A stretch of 64,000 nt of DNA from Candidatus Desulfarcum epimagneticum (GCA_900659855.1 CAACVI010000050.1:1-64000), one strand, 5' to 3'; numbered from the stretch's first letter, positions 17,779-27,491 are shown. Numbers and translations: made by a program. The notes: generated by a model not told the origin, from the letters alone.

Positions 17779-19285
17779 AAAACCCCTGGGCGTGGATGTC
17801 ATGATCGTGGACGACGAAAAGGGCATCCGGGACGCCTCGGGACGGATACTTTCCAGGATGGGGTTCGCCGTCGTCACCATGCCCAACGGCGACGAGGCCC
17901 TCAAAAAGCTGCCTGAAACCGATGTCTCCATGGTGTTTCTGGATCTGAAAATGCCGGGCATGGACGGCATGGAGGTTTTGAAGCGGATCAAAGACACGCG
18001 GCCCGAGATCCTGGTCATCGTGATCACGGGATACGCCACGGTGGAGACCGCCATCGAGGCCATGAAAAAAGGCGCCTACGATTTCATCACCAAACCCTTT
18101 GAGCCGGACCAGCTCAGGATCGTGGCCAACCGGGCGCTGGAAAAAATCCTTCTGACCGAAGAGACCCGAAAGCTGGAGAGGGAAAAGGAAAGGACCCTGT
18201 CGGATCTGGACGCGGAGAAAAGCCGGATGCTGACCATTGTCAATTCCCTGCCGAACGGGGTGGTGGTCACCGACACCGGGGGCCGGGTGGTTTTGATGAA
18301 CCCGGCGGCCAGGGGCCATCTGGAGCTGGACCCTTCGGCGGGCGCCGGCAAAGAGATCGGGGCGTATATCGACGACGAGGGGCTGGGAGCGCTTGTGGCC
18401 GACATTTCCCGGGGGGCCTACGTGGATTTTGAGGACATCCCGGATTATGAGATCGTCATTTCCGAGAAAAAATATCTCCTGGCCCGGGGCAAGCCGGTGC
18501 TGGGGGAAAAGCGGGAATGCATGGGCGCGGTCATCACCCTCATCGACATCACGCCCATCCGGATGCTGGACAACCTCAAAACCGAGTTCATTGAAAAGGT
18601 GTCCCACGAGCTTCGGTCCCCATTGTCCACCATCCATGAGCAGCTGGTCTCGGTTTTAAAGGAAAGGACGGACGATCCCTCGGCCCAGGACCATTACCTG
18701 CTTTCCCGGGCCCGGGAAAAGACAAAGGGCCTGATCTCTTTGATCGGGGACCTTCTGGACATTTCCAGAATCGAGGACGGGATCCTTTGCCACGAACGAC
18801 AGACCGTGGCCGTGGACACACTTCTGGCCGACATCGTGGATTTTCTCTCGGCCAAGTCCCGGGCCAAGGATCAGACCCTGACCCTTTCGGTTCCCGACGA
18901 GCCCCTTCCCCCTCTCAACGCCGATCCCATGGGCCTTGAGAGCATCTTCGGAAATCTCATCACAAACGCCATCCACTACACCCCGGAAGGGGGCCGCGTG
19001 GAGGTGTTCATTGACATGGCCGGGATCAACATGCGCGTGAGGGTTTCGGACAACGGCTTCGGCATGGACGGCCGTCATCTGGACCGGATATTTGATAAAT
19101 TTTACCGGGTGAAGGACGACAACACCCGCCACATCACCGGAACCGGCCTGGGCCTTTCCATCGTCAAGGGCCTGGTGGATTCCCTGGGCGGGATCATCGA
19201 GGTGGAAAGCGCCCCGTCCAGCGGCTCCACGTTCACGGTTCTTCTGCCCGTCCAGCCCGACGTCCCGGACCCGGTCCCGGCTTAG
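17753..19285 (+). CDS. Hybrid response regulator / PAS / histidine kinase
   Basis: A 510-residue protein. It starts with a receiver domain (VDDE at 20-23, phospho-acceptor D64 in VFLDLKMPG, Lys in ITKPFEP), continues through a helical linker and a PAS domain (about 155-265), and ends with HisKA (H285 in KVSHELRSP) and an ATPase domain (NLITNAIHY, SDNGFGMD, GTGLGLS). The ATG at 17753 lies inside the end of the upstream kinase gene and is preceded by GGAAAGGA, so the two proteins are made together. A likely phosphorelay runs from the upstream kinase H305 to D64 here. It has no DNA-binding domain, so a further output regulator must exist elsewhere. Confidence 0.85.
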   Translation: MTRKMKSDKKPLGVDVMIVDDEKGIRDASGRILSRMGFAVVTMPNGDEALKKLPETDVSMVFLDLKMPGMDGMEVLKRIKDTRPEILVIVITGYATVETAIEAMKKGAYDFITKPFEPDQLRIVANRALEKILLTEETRKLEREKERTLSDLDAEKSRMLTIVNSLPNGVVVTDTGGRVVLMNPAARGHLELDPSAGAGKEIGAYIDDEGLGALVADISRGAYVDFEDIPDYEIVISEKKYLLARGKPVLGEKRECMGAVITLIDITPIRMLDNLKTEFIEKVSHELRSPLSTIHEQLVSVLKERTDDPSAQDHYLLSRAREKTKGLISLIGDLLDISRIEDGILCHERQTVAVDTLLADIVDFLSAKSRAKDQTLTLSVPDEPLPPLNADPMGLESIFGNLITNAIHYTPEGGRVEVFIDMAGINMRVRVSDNGFGMDGRHLDRIFDKFYRVKDDNTRHITGTGLGLSIVKGLVDSLGGIIEVESAPSSGSTFTVLLPVQPDVPDPVPA

Positions 19286-19295
19286 AGGTTCCTGG

Positions 19296-20294
19296 ATGGC
19301 ATCCCTTTCCCTGTCCCACGAGCAGATGGCCGGCCAGCGCATCATGGCCGGTTTTGACGGCGCCGAATTCAACGACGACTTAAAAAGGCTCATCGGCGAA
19401 ATCAAAGTCGGCGGGATCATTCTTTTTTCCCGAAACATCTCCACGCCCGGAAAAACCGGGAAAATGTGCCGGGACGCCCAGAAACACGCGGCGGCGCGGG
19501 GCCTTCCCCCGCTTCTGATCGCCATCGACCAGGAGGGCGGCCAGGTGGCCCGGCTCAAAGAGCCCTTTGAGCGCTTCCCGGGAAACCCGGCCATGAAGGG
19601 CGTAAAAGACGCCGTTTATTTCGCGAAAACCACGGCCGCGGATTTAAAAAGCCTGGGGATCAACATGAACATGGCGCCGGTTTTGGACATCGCCCCGGGG
19701 GATATGGACAGCGTCATGGCGGGAAGGTCCTTTGGACCCGAACCCGAATGGGTGTCGAAACTGGGGGCCGCCGTCATCAGGGAATTCACCCGAAACGGCG
19801 TTATATCGGCGGCCAAGCATTTTCCCGGCATCGGCCGAACCACACTGGATTCCCATGTGGACGCCCCGGTTTTCAAAGGGGGGGAAAACGAGCTGGAGTC
19901 CTTTGATCTCATTCCCTTCAAAACCGCCATTTCAAAGGGGGTCCCGTGCGTGATGCTCTCCCACATCCTGTACCGGGACGTGGACCCTGTCTGGCCGGCG
20001 AGCCTTTCCAAAATCATCGTCAGGGGGCTTTTGCGGGAAAAGATGGGCCACGACGGCCTGGTCGTCACCGATGATCTGGACATGGGCGCCATCAAAAAAA
20101 AATATGGCGTTCAAAGCGTCGTTTCCCGGGTCATGGACGCGGACATCGACATCGCGCTCATTTGCCACAAGGGCCCGGACATCAAGGCCGCCTTTGATGA
20201 AATGCGCAAACGCCCCCCCGGCGCCCACGTGAAATCGGTGGAGAGGATTCTGGCGGTTAAAGAGAAGTTTTTAAAGAAGGGGGGGGATTTTTGA
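19296..20294 (+). CDS. nagZ: Beta-N-acetylhexosaminidase NagZ (GH3)
   Basis: A 332-residue glycoside hydrolase family 3 enzyme. Signature elements are IDQEGGQVARL (78-88), NMAPVLDI, the KHFPGIGRTTLDSH loop (174-187) carrying the catalytic His, and VVTDDLDMGAI with nucleophile D259. It removes GlcNAc from muropeptides in cytoplasmic cell-wall recycling. There is no signal peptide, as expected. It starts 10 bases after the hybrid kinase stop with AGAGG upstream. Its 3' end overlaps that of the convergent tsaD gene by 24 bases. Confidence 0.92.
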   Translation: MASLSLSHEQMAGQRIMAGFDGAEFNDDLKRLIGEIKVGGIILFSRNISTPGKTGKMCRDAQKHAAARGLPPLLIAIDQEGGQVARLKEPFERFPGNPAMKGVKDAVYFAKTTAADLKSLGINMNMAPVLDIAPGDMDSVMAGRSFGPEPEWVSKLGAAVIREFTRNGVISAAKHFPGIGRTTLDSHVDAPVFKGGENELESFDLIPFKTAISKGVPCVMLSHILYRDVDPVWPASLSKIIVRGLLREKMGHDGLVVTDDLDMGAIKKKYGVQSVVSRVMDADIDIALICHKGPDIKAAFDEMRKRPPGAHVKSVERILAVKEKFLKKGGDF

Positions 20295-21296
20295 AAACAC
20301 ATCCGCCCCCAGACCGGGCGAGATATTTTCAGGGCCTTTTTCCATCAGACGCCAGTGGCCCGCCGAGGCGATCATGGCGGCGTTGTCCCCGCAAAGACCC
20401 GGGGAGGGAATATGGACCGTCATCCCGGCCGCGTCCGCGTCTTTCCGGACCCGCGCCCCAAGCCCCTGGTTGGCGGCCACGCCTCCCACGACCGCGATAT
20501 GCCGGCAGTCTTTTTTTTCAGCCGCCCGGATGAGCTTGCAGGCCAGGACATCCACCGCCGCCGCCTGGAACTCCGCCGCGATGTCCCGGATTTCTTTTTC
20601 GGAAAGGGCGCCGGCGGCTTCGATGTGGCGTTTGACCGCGGTTTTCAGTCCGCTGAAGCTGAAATCAAAGGCGTTTTTGTCCAGCCAGGCCCGGGGAAAG
20701 GAGAGGTTTCCCGGCTCCCCGGCGGCCGCGAGATCGTCGATGACTTTTCCCCCGGGGTATCCCAGGCCCAGCATGCCCGACACCTTGTCATAGGCCTCCC
20801 CGGCGGCGTCGTCCCGGGTCTGGCCCATGATTTCCATTCGGGTGTGGGAGGTGGCGTGATACAGGGTGGTGTGCCCCCCGGAGGCCAGAAGCGCCACAAA
20901 GGGAAAGGGCGGGGGGGCCGGCTCCAGGAACACGGAGTTGACATGGCCCTCCAGGTGGTTGACCCCGATCCACGGAAGGCCCCGGGAAAAGGCGCACGCC
21001 TTGGCGAATGAAAATCCCGCCAGAAGAGACCCGATGAGCCCCGGCCCCATGGTGACGGCGATGGCGTCAATGTCGTCAAATCCCAGGCCCGCCTTTTCAA
21101 AGGCGTCGTCCAGCGCCGGGACCAGGGCCTCGATGTGTTTCCGGGAGGCGATCTCCGGCACCACGCCCCCAAAGGGCCGGTGGGCCCGGATCTGGGAAAA
21201 CACCGTGGAAGACAGGATTTTCGTTCCGTCGGACACCAGGGCGGCGGCGGTTTCGTCGCACGATGTCTCAATGCCCAGGATGATCATGTCCTTCAT
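20271..21296 (-). CDS. tsaD: tRNA N6-threonylcarbamoyladenosine transferase TsaD
   Basis: A 341-residue ASKHA-fold protein. It starts ILGIETSCDET and has the metal-binding VNHLEGH, the ASGGHT phosphate loop and GGVAANQGL near the end, all diagnostic of TsaD/Kae1. It transfers threonylcarbamoyl to A37 of ANN-decoding tRNAs together with TsaB and TsaE. The start at 21296 is chosen for GGAAAGGA directly upstream; it lies just past the purM stop (21314), giving a tight purM-tsaD operon. Confidence 0.94.
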   Translation of the reverse strand: MKDMIILGIETSCDETAAALVSDGTKILSSTVFSQIRAHRPFGGVVPEIASRKHIEALVPALDDAFEKAGLGFDDIDAIAVTMGPGLIGSLLAGFSFAKACAFSRGLPWIGVNHLEGHVNSVFLEPAPPPFPFVALLASGGHTTLYHATSHTRMEIMGQTRDDAAGEAYDKVSGMLGLGYPGGKVIDDLAAAGEPGNLSFPRAWLDKNAFDFSFSGLKTAVKRHIEAAGALSEKEIRDIAAEFQAAAVDVLACKLIRAAEKKDCRHIAVVGGVAANQGLGARVRKDADAAGMTVHIPSPGLCGDNAAMIASAGHWRLMEKGPENISPGLGADVFSKIPPLL

Positions 21297-21313
21297 TTCC
21301 TTTCCTGTCCGTT

Positions 21314-22360
21314 TTAATCCGTCCATTCAAACCGGTCTCCGGACGGGGTCCTTTCCGTGATTTCGCCGATGACAAAGCCTGTTTCGCCCATATCCTCCAG
21401 GCGTCGCAGGATGTCCGCCGCCGCCTTTTCCGGCGCGATGACGGCCAGGCCCAGGCCGTTGTTGAAAGTCCGGGCCATTTCTTTCTCCGGCACATTCCCG
21501 GCCTCTTTCAAAAAGGAGAAAATTCGGGGAACGTCCCAGCTTTTTCTTCGAACGGACACGCGCAATGTCTCCGGGACCGAGCGGATGATGTTGTCTGAAA
21601 TCCCGCCCCCGGTGATATGCGCGATTCCCCGGACCGGGAAGTCCCGGACCAGCGCGGAGATGGTTTTGGCGTATATTTTGGTGGGGGTCAAAAGCGCCTC
21701 GCCGATGGATGTCCCCAGCTCCGGGGCATGGCTGTCGATGTTGAGCCCGAGGGTTTCAAAGCAAATTTTCCGGGCCAGGGAATAGCCGTTGCTGTGAAGA
21801 CCGGACGAGGCGACCCCGATGATGGCGTCCCCCTTTTCAACGCCCGAGCCGTCGATGACATTTCCCCGGTCGATGACGCCCACCGCGAAACCGGCCAGGT
21901 CGTATTCGCCCTTGGCGTACATGCCGGGCATCTCGGCCGTCTCGCCCCCCAGAAGGGCGCAGCCGGCCATGCGGCATCCCGCCGCCACTCCCCGGACGAT
22001 GTCGGCGGCCGCGCCGGATTCCAGTTTTCCCATGGAGATGTAATCCAGGAAAAAAAGGGGCCGGGCGCCTGAGACCGCGATGTCATTGACGCACATGGCC
22101 ACCAGATCGATTCCCACCGTGTCGTGGCGCCCGGTCATAAAGGCGATTTTGAGTTTGGTGCCCACCCCGTCCGTGGAGCTGACCAGAACCGGCTCTTTCA
22201 TTCCGGAAAGATCCGGGGCGAAGAGTCCCCCGAACCCCCCGATTCCGCCCAGAACGCCGGGAATATGGGTTTTTTCCGCGATTTTTTTGACCACGCCCAC
22301 CAGGCGGTCGGCCTTGTCGATGTCCACGCCCGCGTCGGCGTATGTGAGAGGTTTTTTCAT
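21314..22360 (-). CDS. purM: Phosphoribosylformylglycinamidine cyclo-ligase PurM
   Basis: A 348-residue AIR synthetase of normal length. Family landmarks are LTYADAGVDID at the N-terminus, GGFGGLF, VSSTDGVGTKLKIA, the ATP-binding GGETAEMPG and ITGGGISDN. It closes the imidazole ring of AIR in purine synthesis. AAGGAC stands 7 bases before the ATG. It leads a two-gene operon with tsaD. Confidence 0.95.
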   Translation of the reverse strand: MKKPLTYADAGVDIDKADRLVGVVKKIAEKTHIPGVLGGIGGFGGLFAPDLSGMKEPVLVSSTDGVGTKLKIAFMTGRHDTVGIDLVAMCVNDIAVSGARPLFFLDYISMGKLESGAAADIVRGVAAGCRMAGCALLGGETAEMPGMYAKGEYDLAGFAVGVIDRGNVIDGSGVEKGDAIIGVASSGLHSNGYSLARKICFETLGLNIDSHAPELGTSIGEALLTPTKIYAKTISALVRDFPVRGIAHITGGGISDNIIRSVPETLRVSVRRKSWDVPRIFSFLKEAGNVPEKEMARTFNNGLGLAVIAPEKAAADILRRLEDMGETGFVIGEITERTPSGDRFEWTD

Positions 22361-22462
22361 GGCCGTCCTTATTTATTAAAGCGTTCATCGTTTTTGAAAG
22401 CCAACCTTTTTATATAGGAAGAATGCCTTTCAAAAGTCAAAACATTTTTTTGGCCATTTTTT

Positions 22463-22491
22463 TTGACATGGACGCCGTTGTGGTGTAAGAA
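22463..22491 (+). promoter_or_regulatory. Candidate promoter for alaC
   Basis: A consensus TTGACA at 22463-22468 is followed after 17 bases by TAAGAA (22486-22491), a poor -10. It sits about 70 bases before the aminotransferase start. Confidence 0.4.
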
Positions 22492-22561
22492 GTGCCATGA
22501 TGGCATAAAGTCAAGCGGTTTTTATCTTTTTTAAATTTTTCACCAAAGGAAAGGCGCTGTC

Positions 22562-23728
22562 ATGAGAGAATTCGCCCGGCTGGATCGTTTGCCCCCTTAC
22601 GTGTTCGCCACCGTCAACCAGATCAAAATGGACGCCAGGCATGCGGGAGAGGATATCGTGGATTTGGGAATGGGGAACCCGGACATCGGGACCCCCGGCC
22701 ATATCGTGGACAAACTCAAGGAGGCGGCGGAAAAGCCCCACAACCACCGGTATTCGGCGTCCATGGGGATCACCAAGCTGCGCATGGCCATCTCCGACTG
22801 GTACAAACGGCGCTTTGACGTGGACATCGACCCCGATTCCGAGGCCATCGTCACCATCGGCGTGAAGGAGGGAATGTCCCACCTGGTGCTGGTGACCATC
22901 CGCCCCGGGGATGTGGTGTTCACCCCCAGCCCCACCTATCCCATCCATCCGTACTCGGCCATCATCGCCGGCGGGGATGTGCGGGGAATCCCGGTGGGGC
23001 CGGAATCCGATTTTTTCGAAAATCTCATGGACGCCACCCGGCAGACCTGGCCCAAGCCCAAGGTGCTCATCCTGTCCTATCCCCACAATCCCACCACAGA
23101 GGTGGTGGATTTGGGGTTTTTTGAAAAAATCGTGGATTACGCCAAAGAAAACAATATCCTGGTGATCCATGACTTCGCCTACGCCGATCTCACTTTTGAC
23201 GATTACAAGGCCCCCAGTTTTCTCCAGGCCAAAGGCGCCAAAGACGTGGGGGTGGAGTTTTTCTCCCTGTCCAAAAGCTACAGCATGGCCGGATGGCGGG
23301 TGGGGTTCTGCGTGGGAAATCCCGAGACCATCTTCGCTTTGAAGCGAATCAAAAGCTACCTGGACTACGGCATTTTCCAGCCCATCCAGATCGCCTCCAT
23401 CATCGCCTTAAACGGCCCCCAGGAATGCGTGGGCGAAATCCGGGACACCTACCGGGACCGGCGCGACGCCCTGATCACCGGGCTCGGGCGGGCGGGGTGG
23501 GAGATTTCCCCGCCCAAAGGGACCATGTTTGTGTGGGGAAAGATTCCGGAGAAGTTCTCCAAAATGAGATCCGTGGAATTCTCCAAATTCCTCATCAAAG
23601 AGACCGGGGTGGCCGTGGCCCCGGGGCTGGGATTCGGGGAGTATGGAGATGATTACGTGCGGTTCGCCCTGATTGAAAACAAGATGCGGATCAATCAGGC
23701 GGTGAGGGGCATCCGCAAGATTATGTGA
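22562..23728 (+). CDS. alaC: AlaC-type alanine aminotransferase
   Basis: A 388-residue class I PLP aminotransferase. It follows E. coli AlaC closely at the N-terminus ([18 protein letters not shown]) and has SYPHNPT, HDFAYAD and the PLP-binding K238 in [15 protein letters not shown]. Likely reaction: pyruvate plus glutamate to alanine plus 2-oxoglutarate. AAAGGAAAG precedes the ATG. It is a single-gene unit with its own terminator. Substrate choice between alanine and aspartate-family amino acids cannot be settled by motif alone. Confidence 0.88.
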   Translation: MREFARLDRLPPYVFATVNQIKMDARHAGEDIVDLGMGNPDIGTPGHIVDKLKEAAEKPHNHRYSASMGITKLRMAISDWYKRRFDVDIDPDSEAIVTIGVKEGMSHLVLVTIRPGDVVFTPSPTYPIHPYSAIIAGGDVRGIPVGPESDFFENLMDATRQTWPKPKVLILSYPHNPTTEVVDLGFFEKIVDYAKENNILVIHDFAYADLTFDDYKAPSFLQAKGAKDVGVEFFSLSKSYSMAGWRVGFCVGNPETIFALKRIKSYLDYGIFQPIQIASIIALNGPQECVGEIRDTYRDRRDALITGLGRAGWEISPPKGTMFVWGKIPEKFSKMRSVEFSKFLIKETGVAVAPGLGFGEYGDDYVRFALIENKMRINQAVRGIRKIM

Positions 23729-23740
23729 GAAACGCGATAA

Positions 23741-23785
23741 AAAAAGCCCCGGGGGAAAGGCGGCTTTGCCCCGGGGCCTTAAAAC
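23741..23785. terminator. Rho-independent terminator between alaC and the Met-rich gene
   Basis: GCCCCGGGG at 23746-23754 pairs with CCCCGGGGC at 23769-23777, preceded by an A-run (useful for the minus strand) and followed by CCTTAAAA. It is placed between convergent genes. Confidence 0.75.
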
Positions 23786-23796
23786 GTCTCACTTCA

Positions 23797-24447
23797 TCAC
23801 TTCTTTTTCGTCATGCCGCCGTCCATCATGGGGCACGGTTTTTTGCCCATGCCTTTTTTCATTCCCATGCCCATGCCTTTCATCATTCCCATCCCCATTT
23901 TGCCTTTGCCCATCCCTTTTTTCTTTCCAATGGGGCCGCCCATGAACATGGCGTAGGGGTTGATTTTTTTAATGTCGTTGATGAAGTGCTCCACATGTTT
24001 CCGGTCGAGCATGGCTTTTAAAGCGGACATCTCTTTCTGGATGTTTTGGGCCATCCTGGAATCGGGCCTGGTTTTGGCCAGGGCCGCCTGAAGCTCAAGA
24101 CCCTTGACTTTGATCTGGTGTTTGAGGTCCCGGGTCTCCATCTGGAATTTTTCTTTCGCCGCCTTCAAACCGGCAATCTGCTCAGGCGTGAGGCCGTCAT
24201 GGGCCATGCCGCCCATCATCATGCCGCCGCCCATCATGCGGCCCTTGCCCATCATCATGCCGTGATGGGTCATGCCGTCGTGTTTCATGGGGGCGTCTTT
24301 TTTCATGGCGTCGGGTTTCATGGTGTCGTCATGGGTCATGGCGTCGCCCGGCTGCCCATGGCTGGTGGCGAAAGCGCAGGCCGAAAAGCCGAAGATTCCC
24401 GCGACAAGGGCGGTCAGAAGTAAAAGTCCGGTGGTTTTGGTTTTCAT
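23797..24447 (-). CDS. Met/His-rich periplasmic protein, Spy/CpxP/ZraP-like
   Basis: A 216-residue exported protein. Residues 1-27 form a signal peptide (KTKTTGLLLLTALVAGIFG followed by ACAFA). Then comes a Met/His/Asp-rich stretch with repeats such as MTHDDTMKPD and MMMGKGRMMGGGMMMGGMAH. A helical core (LTPEQIAGLKAAKEKFQMETRDLKHQ and on) resembles the LTxxQ repeat of Spy/CpxP/ZraP proteins, and a second Met/Gly/Lys-rich tail follows. Such proteins act as periplasmic chaperones or bind copper or zinc. The start at 24447 has AAGGAG 8 bases upstream; earlier in-frame codons lack one. No metal-efflux gene lies next to it. Confidence 0.75.
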   Translation of the reverse strand: MKTKTTGLLLLTALVAGIFGFSACAFATSHGQPGDAMTHDDTMKPDAMKKDAPMKHDGMTHHGMMMGKGRMMGGGMMMGGMAHDGLTPEQIAGLKAAKEKFQMETRDLKHQIKVKGLELQAALAKTRPDSRMAQNIQKEMSALKAMLDRKHVEHFINDIKKINPYAMFMGGPIGKKKGMGKGKMGMGMMKGMGMGMKKGMGKKPCPMMDGGMTKKK

Positions 24448-24641
24448 GGTGTTTTCTCCTTTTGCTTTGGGGATGGTGGCGAAAAAATTTACGGAAACGG
24501 GTTTGACACGTTTTAGATATGGAGATTGGGCCTGGATTTGAAAGGAAATAAGACGATTGAAAATAACACGGTCGTTGTTTCGGATGACGCTTTTTGGCTG
24601 ATTATCCCATTCTTTTGCCGGGAGAGCAAGCTTTTTTGAGG

Positions 24642-25874
24642 TCAGTCCGTCATGTCCCCGGCGATGGACATGGTCCGGTCGGCCAGCATGTGCACATATC
24701 CCGCCATTTCGTTGTCGTACCATCCGTAGATGACGGCCTGGGTCACCGGCACCCGGACGTGGGCGTCGTCGGCCGGACTCGCGTCTTCCATGCCCGGCAC
24801 ATGTTTCAGGTCGATGTTCACCTCAAAGGTCCGGGTGTGGGTCTCATGCCCCTCGATGACGGCGGCGGCCCTGGCGATTCCCGTGATGTCGCGCGAGACG
24901 TTCTGTTTTTCGGAGAAATCCAGGTAGTTCTTCGGGTCCCCGGCCGCGGCCTCGCGATAAATGTCGTTGATGACATGCTTGGTGATGGTCTCCCGGGACG
25001 GGTCGTTCTGGGCCACGATGACCAGGATGATGAGAGAGCCTGTGGCCACCGGCACCCGGACCGATTCGGCCATGAAGCCGATTCTCGACATTTCCGGGAT
25101 CACCAGGCGCAGGGCGTCGGCCGCGCCGGTGGTGGTGAGAATGATGTTGTTTAAAATGCTCCGGTTTTTCCTGAGATCGTTTTTTCCGGCCCCGGGAAGC
25201 CGGTCCAGCGCCTGCTGGGAGCCGGTGACGGCGTGAACCGTGGCCATGGAGGCCGACAGGATCCGCTTGTACCCGAAGGCGTTTAAAAGGGGCTTGATCA
25301 TATGGGCCAGGCACGTGGTGGTGCAAGACGCGTTGGAGATGATCCGGTGGGTCCGGGGGTCGTAGCTGTTTTCGTTGACGCCCATCACCGTGGTCACGGC
25401 GTCTTCGGGCATCCCGGCGCCCTTTTGTCTGATCTTGAAAGGCGCGGACACGATGACCTTTTCGGCCCCGGATTCCAGATGTCCCCGGACCGAGCCGCCC
25501 GGCGCGTCCGGGGAAAGGGTCGGGTCCAGGTATTTCCCGGTGGCGTCCACCACGAGCCGGACGTTTTCCTTCGCCCATCCGATCCGGGCGGGGTCGCGCT
25601 CGCTTCTTAAAAATTTGACCTTGACGCCGTCCACCCGCATGGACCCCTCTTGTTCGTCAATGTCGGCGATGACGTTTTCGGATCTGTATCCCTTTAAAAA
25701 TCCTCTGAGCAGTCCGTAGGTGGAGTCCCGCTCGATGTAATGGGCGATGTCCTCAATGGAGTTTCCCACTTTGCGCCCCAGGTTGACCACCAGACCGTCA
25801 AAAAATTTTTCGCCCAGGTGATGCCATGCCGTCAGTTTTCCGATTCTTCCAAAGCCGTTGATTCCCAGTTTCAT
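24642..25874 (-). CDS. Glyceraldehyde-3-phosphate dehydrogenase family protein, long form
   Basis: A 410-residue protein, clearly longer than the usual 330-340 of GapA. It has the NAD site INGFGRIGKL, the catalytic NASCTTTCL with C184, HAVTGSQ and LTTTGAADA. The canonical WYDNEWGY is altered to WYDNEMAGY. Extra length lies mainly in residues 20-75 and in the C-terminal half. It probably oxidises glyceraldehyde 3-phosphate or works in reverse in gluconeogenesis, but the divergence leaves room for erythrose-4-phosphate or another aldehyde. It is transcribed away from rarA. Confidence 0.8.
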   Translation of the reverse strand: MKLGINGFGRIGKLTAWHHLGEKFFDGLVVNLGRKVGNSIEDIAHYIERDSTYGLLRGFLKGYRSENVIADIDEQEGSMRVDGVKVKFLRSERDPARIGWAKENVRLVVDATGKYLDPTLSPDAPGGSVRGHLESGAEKVIVSAPFKIRQKGAGMPEDAVTTVMGVNENSYDPRTHRIISNASCTTTCLAHMIKPLLNAFGYKRILSASMATVHAVTGSQQALDRLPGAGKNDLRKNRSILNNIILTTTGAADALRLVIPEMSRIGFMAESVRVPVATGSLIILVIVAQNDPSRETITKHVINDIYREAAAGDPKNYLDFSEKQNVSRDITGIARAAAVIEGHETHTRTFEVNIDLKHVPGMEDASPADDAHVRVPVTQAVIYGWYDNEMAGYVHMLADRTMSIAGDMTD

Positions 25875-26066
25875 TGATCGATTTTTCCTGAAAAAGAGGT
25901 TGTGCGGCGCGTTGAGTTTTTAAAACAGCCGCGTCTTGAATGGGTTTAAATAAAACAGATTTTTCCCCCCAAATCAAGGAAATTGTATTTTCCCTTGCGC
26001 CCGGGGCGCCGATTCCATTATATGATGGGGCGACGGTCAAAACCCTAAAAAAGGATGGAAAGAAAC

Positions 26067-27410
26067 ATGGACGCGGATTTGATTCAGCGCCTCCGGAGCC
26101 GGGAGCCCCTTGCCGAGAGAATGCGGCCCGTTTCCCTGGATGAGTTCAGGGGACAGGGCCATATCGCGGGGGAAAACGCCCTGGTTCGGCGGTCCTTTGA
26201 GGAGGACCGGGTTTTTTCCATGATCCTGTGGGGGCCGCCGGGATGCGGCAAAACCACCCTGGCCGGCCTGCTGGCCCGGGTCGCCCGGGCCCATTTTACT
26301 CATTTTTCCGCCGTGCTTTCCGGTGTCAAAGACATTCGGGCGGTCATCGCCGATTCCGAAAAGAGGCGTTCGGGATCCGGGGAAAAGACCCTGCTTTTTG
26401 TGGATGAGATTCATCGTTTCAACAAATCCCAGCAGGACGCCTTTCTTCCCCATGTGGAAAGCGGCCTGATCACCCTGATCGGCGCCACCACTGAAAATCC
26501 CTCCTTTGAGGTGATACCGGCCTTGATGTCCAGGTGCCGGGTGGCGGTTTTAAAGCCCCTGGAGCCCCCGGACATCGACGCCATCATGGAAAACGCCCTT
26601 AAAGACCCGGAAAGGGGGCTGGGGGCCTTCGGCGTTTTCCTGGAGCCCGGGGCCCGGGACCATCTGGTCCGGCTGGCCGACGGGGACGCCCGGGCCGCTT
26701 TGAACAACCTGGAGGCGGCGGTTTTTTTTAAAATGTCCGCCGGCGGCGGGGACGGCCCGACCCCGCTTTCCCGGGATGAGGTGGAAAAGGCCCTGGATCA
26801 AAAGGCGCCGCTGTACGACAAAAACGGGGAGGCGCATTACAACCTCATATCGGCGTTTCATAAAAGCCTTCGGGGAAGCGACCCGGACGCCGCGCTTTAC
26901 TGGCTTAAGCGCATGCTCCAGGGGGGCGAGGACCCCTTTTACATCGCCCGCAGAATGGTTCGTTTCGCCTCGGAGGACATCGGAAACGCCGACCCGGACG
27001 CCTTGAGGATCGCCCTGGACGCCATGAGCGCCTTTCGTTTCTTAGGCTCCCCGGAGGGGGAGCTGGCGTTGTCCCAAAGCGCCGTTTACCTGGCCACGGC
27101 GCCCAAGAGCAATGCCGTTTATATGGCCGAAAAGCGGGCTGCGGCCGCCGCGAAAAAATTCGGCTCCCTGCCGGTTCCCCTCCATATTCGAAACGCCCCC
27201 ACAAAGCTCATGAAACGCCTGGGATACGGAAAGGGCTACCAGTACGACCATGACCGAAAAGGGGCTTTCGCGCCCCAGGAGCATCTGCCCGACCGGCTGG
27301 CGGGAACGGTTTTTTACCGCCCCACGGAACGGGGGGGTGAGAAAATCGTGAAAGAAAGGCTCCGGAAATGGAGAAGCTTAAGGGCGGCGGCGGGAAAAAA
27401 GACCCCGTGA
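26067..27410 (+). CDS. rarA: Replication-associated recombination protein RarA
   Basis: A 447-residue AAA+ ATPase of the RarA/MgsA/WRNIP1 family. Walker A is WGPPGCGKTT (55-64), Walker B is LLFVDEIHRFNKSQQDAFLPHVE (near 113), and sensor 1 is IGATTENPSFEV. The C-terminal tetramerisation region ends in YGKGYQYDHDRKGAFAPQEHLP. It acts at stalled replication forks with SSB. ATG 26067 is preferred over 26055 because AAGGA at 26051 overlaps the earlier ATG. It is followed 81 bases later by radC. Confidence 0.93.
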   Translation: MDADLIQRLRSREPLAERMRPVSLDEFRGQGHIAGENALVRRSFEEDRVFSMILWGPPGCGKTTLAGLLARVARAHFTHFSAVLSGVKDIRAVIADSEKRRSGSGEKTLLFVDEIHRFNKSQQDAFLPHVESGLITLIGATTENPSFEVIPALMSRCRVAVLKPLEPPDIDAIMENALKDPERGLGAFGVFLEPGARDHLVRLADGDARAALNNLEAAVFFKMSAGGGDGPTPLSRDEVEKALDQKAPLYDKNGEAHYNLISAFHKSLRGSDPDAALYWLKRMLQGGEDPFYIARRMVRFASEDIGNADPDALRIALDAMSAFRFLGSPEGELALSQSAVYLATAPKSNAVYMAEKRAAAAAKKFGSLPVPLHIRNAPTKLMKRLGYGKGYQYDHDRKGAFAPQEHLPDRLAGTVFYRPTERGGEKIVKERLRKWRSLRAAAGKKTP

Positions 27411-27491
27411 GGGGGGGCGGTAAAAAACCGTTCGTTTTTTTTTAAAAAAGCGCTGGATCATTTCGGCCCAAATGGGTATAGTGACAGGATT

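Noticed and set aside
25995-26026. Promoter TTGCGC...TATGAT before rarA
   Set aside because: The spacer is 20 bases and the -35 is poor, so it is not supported.
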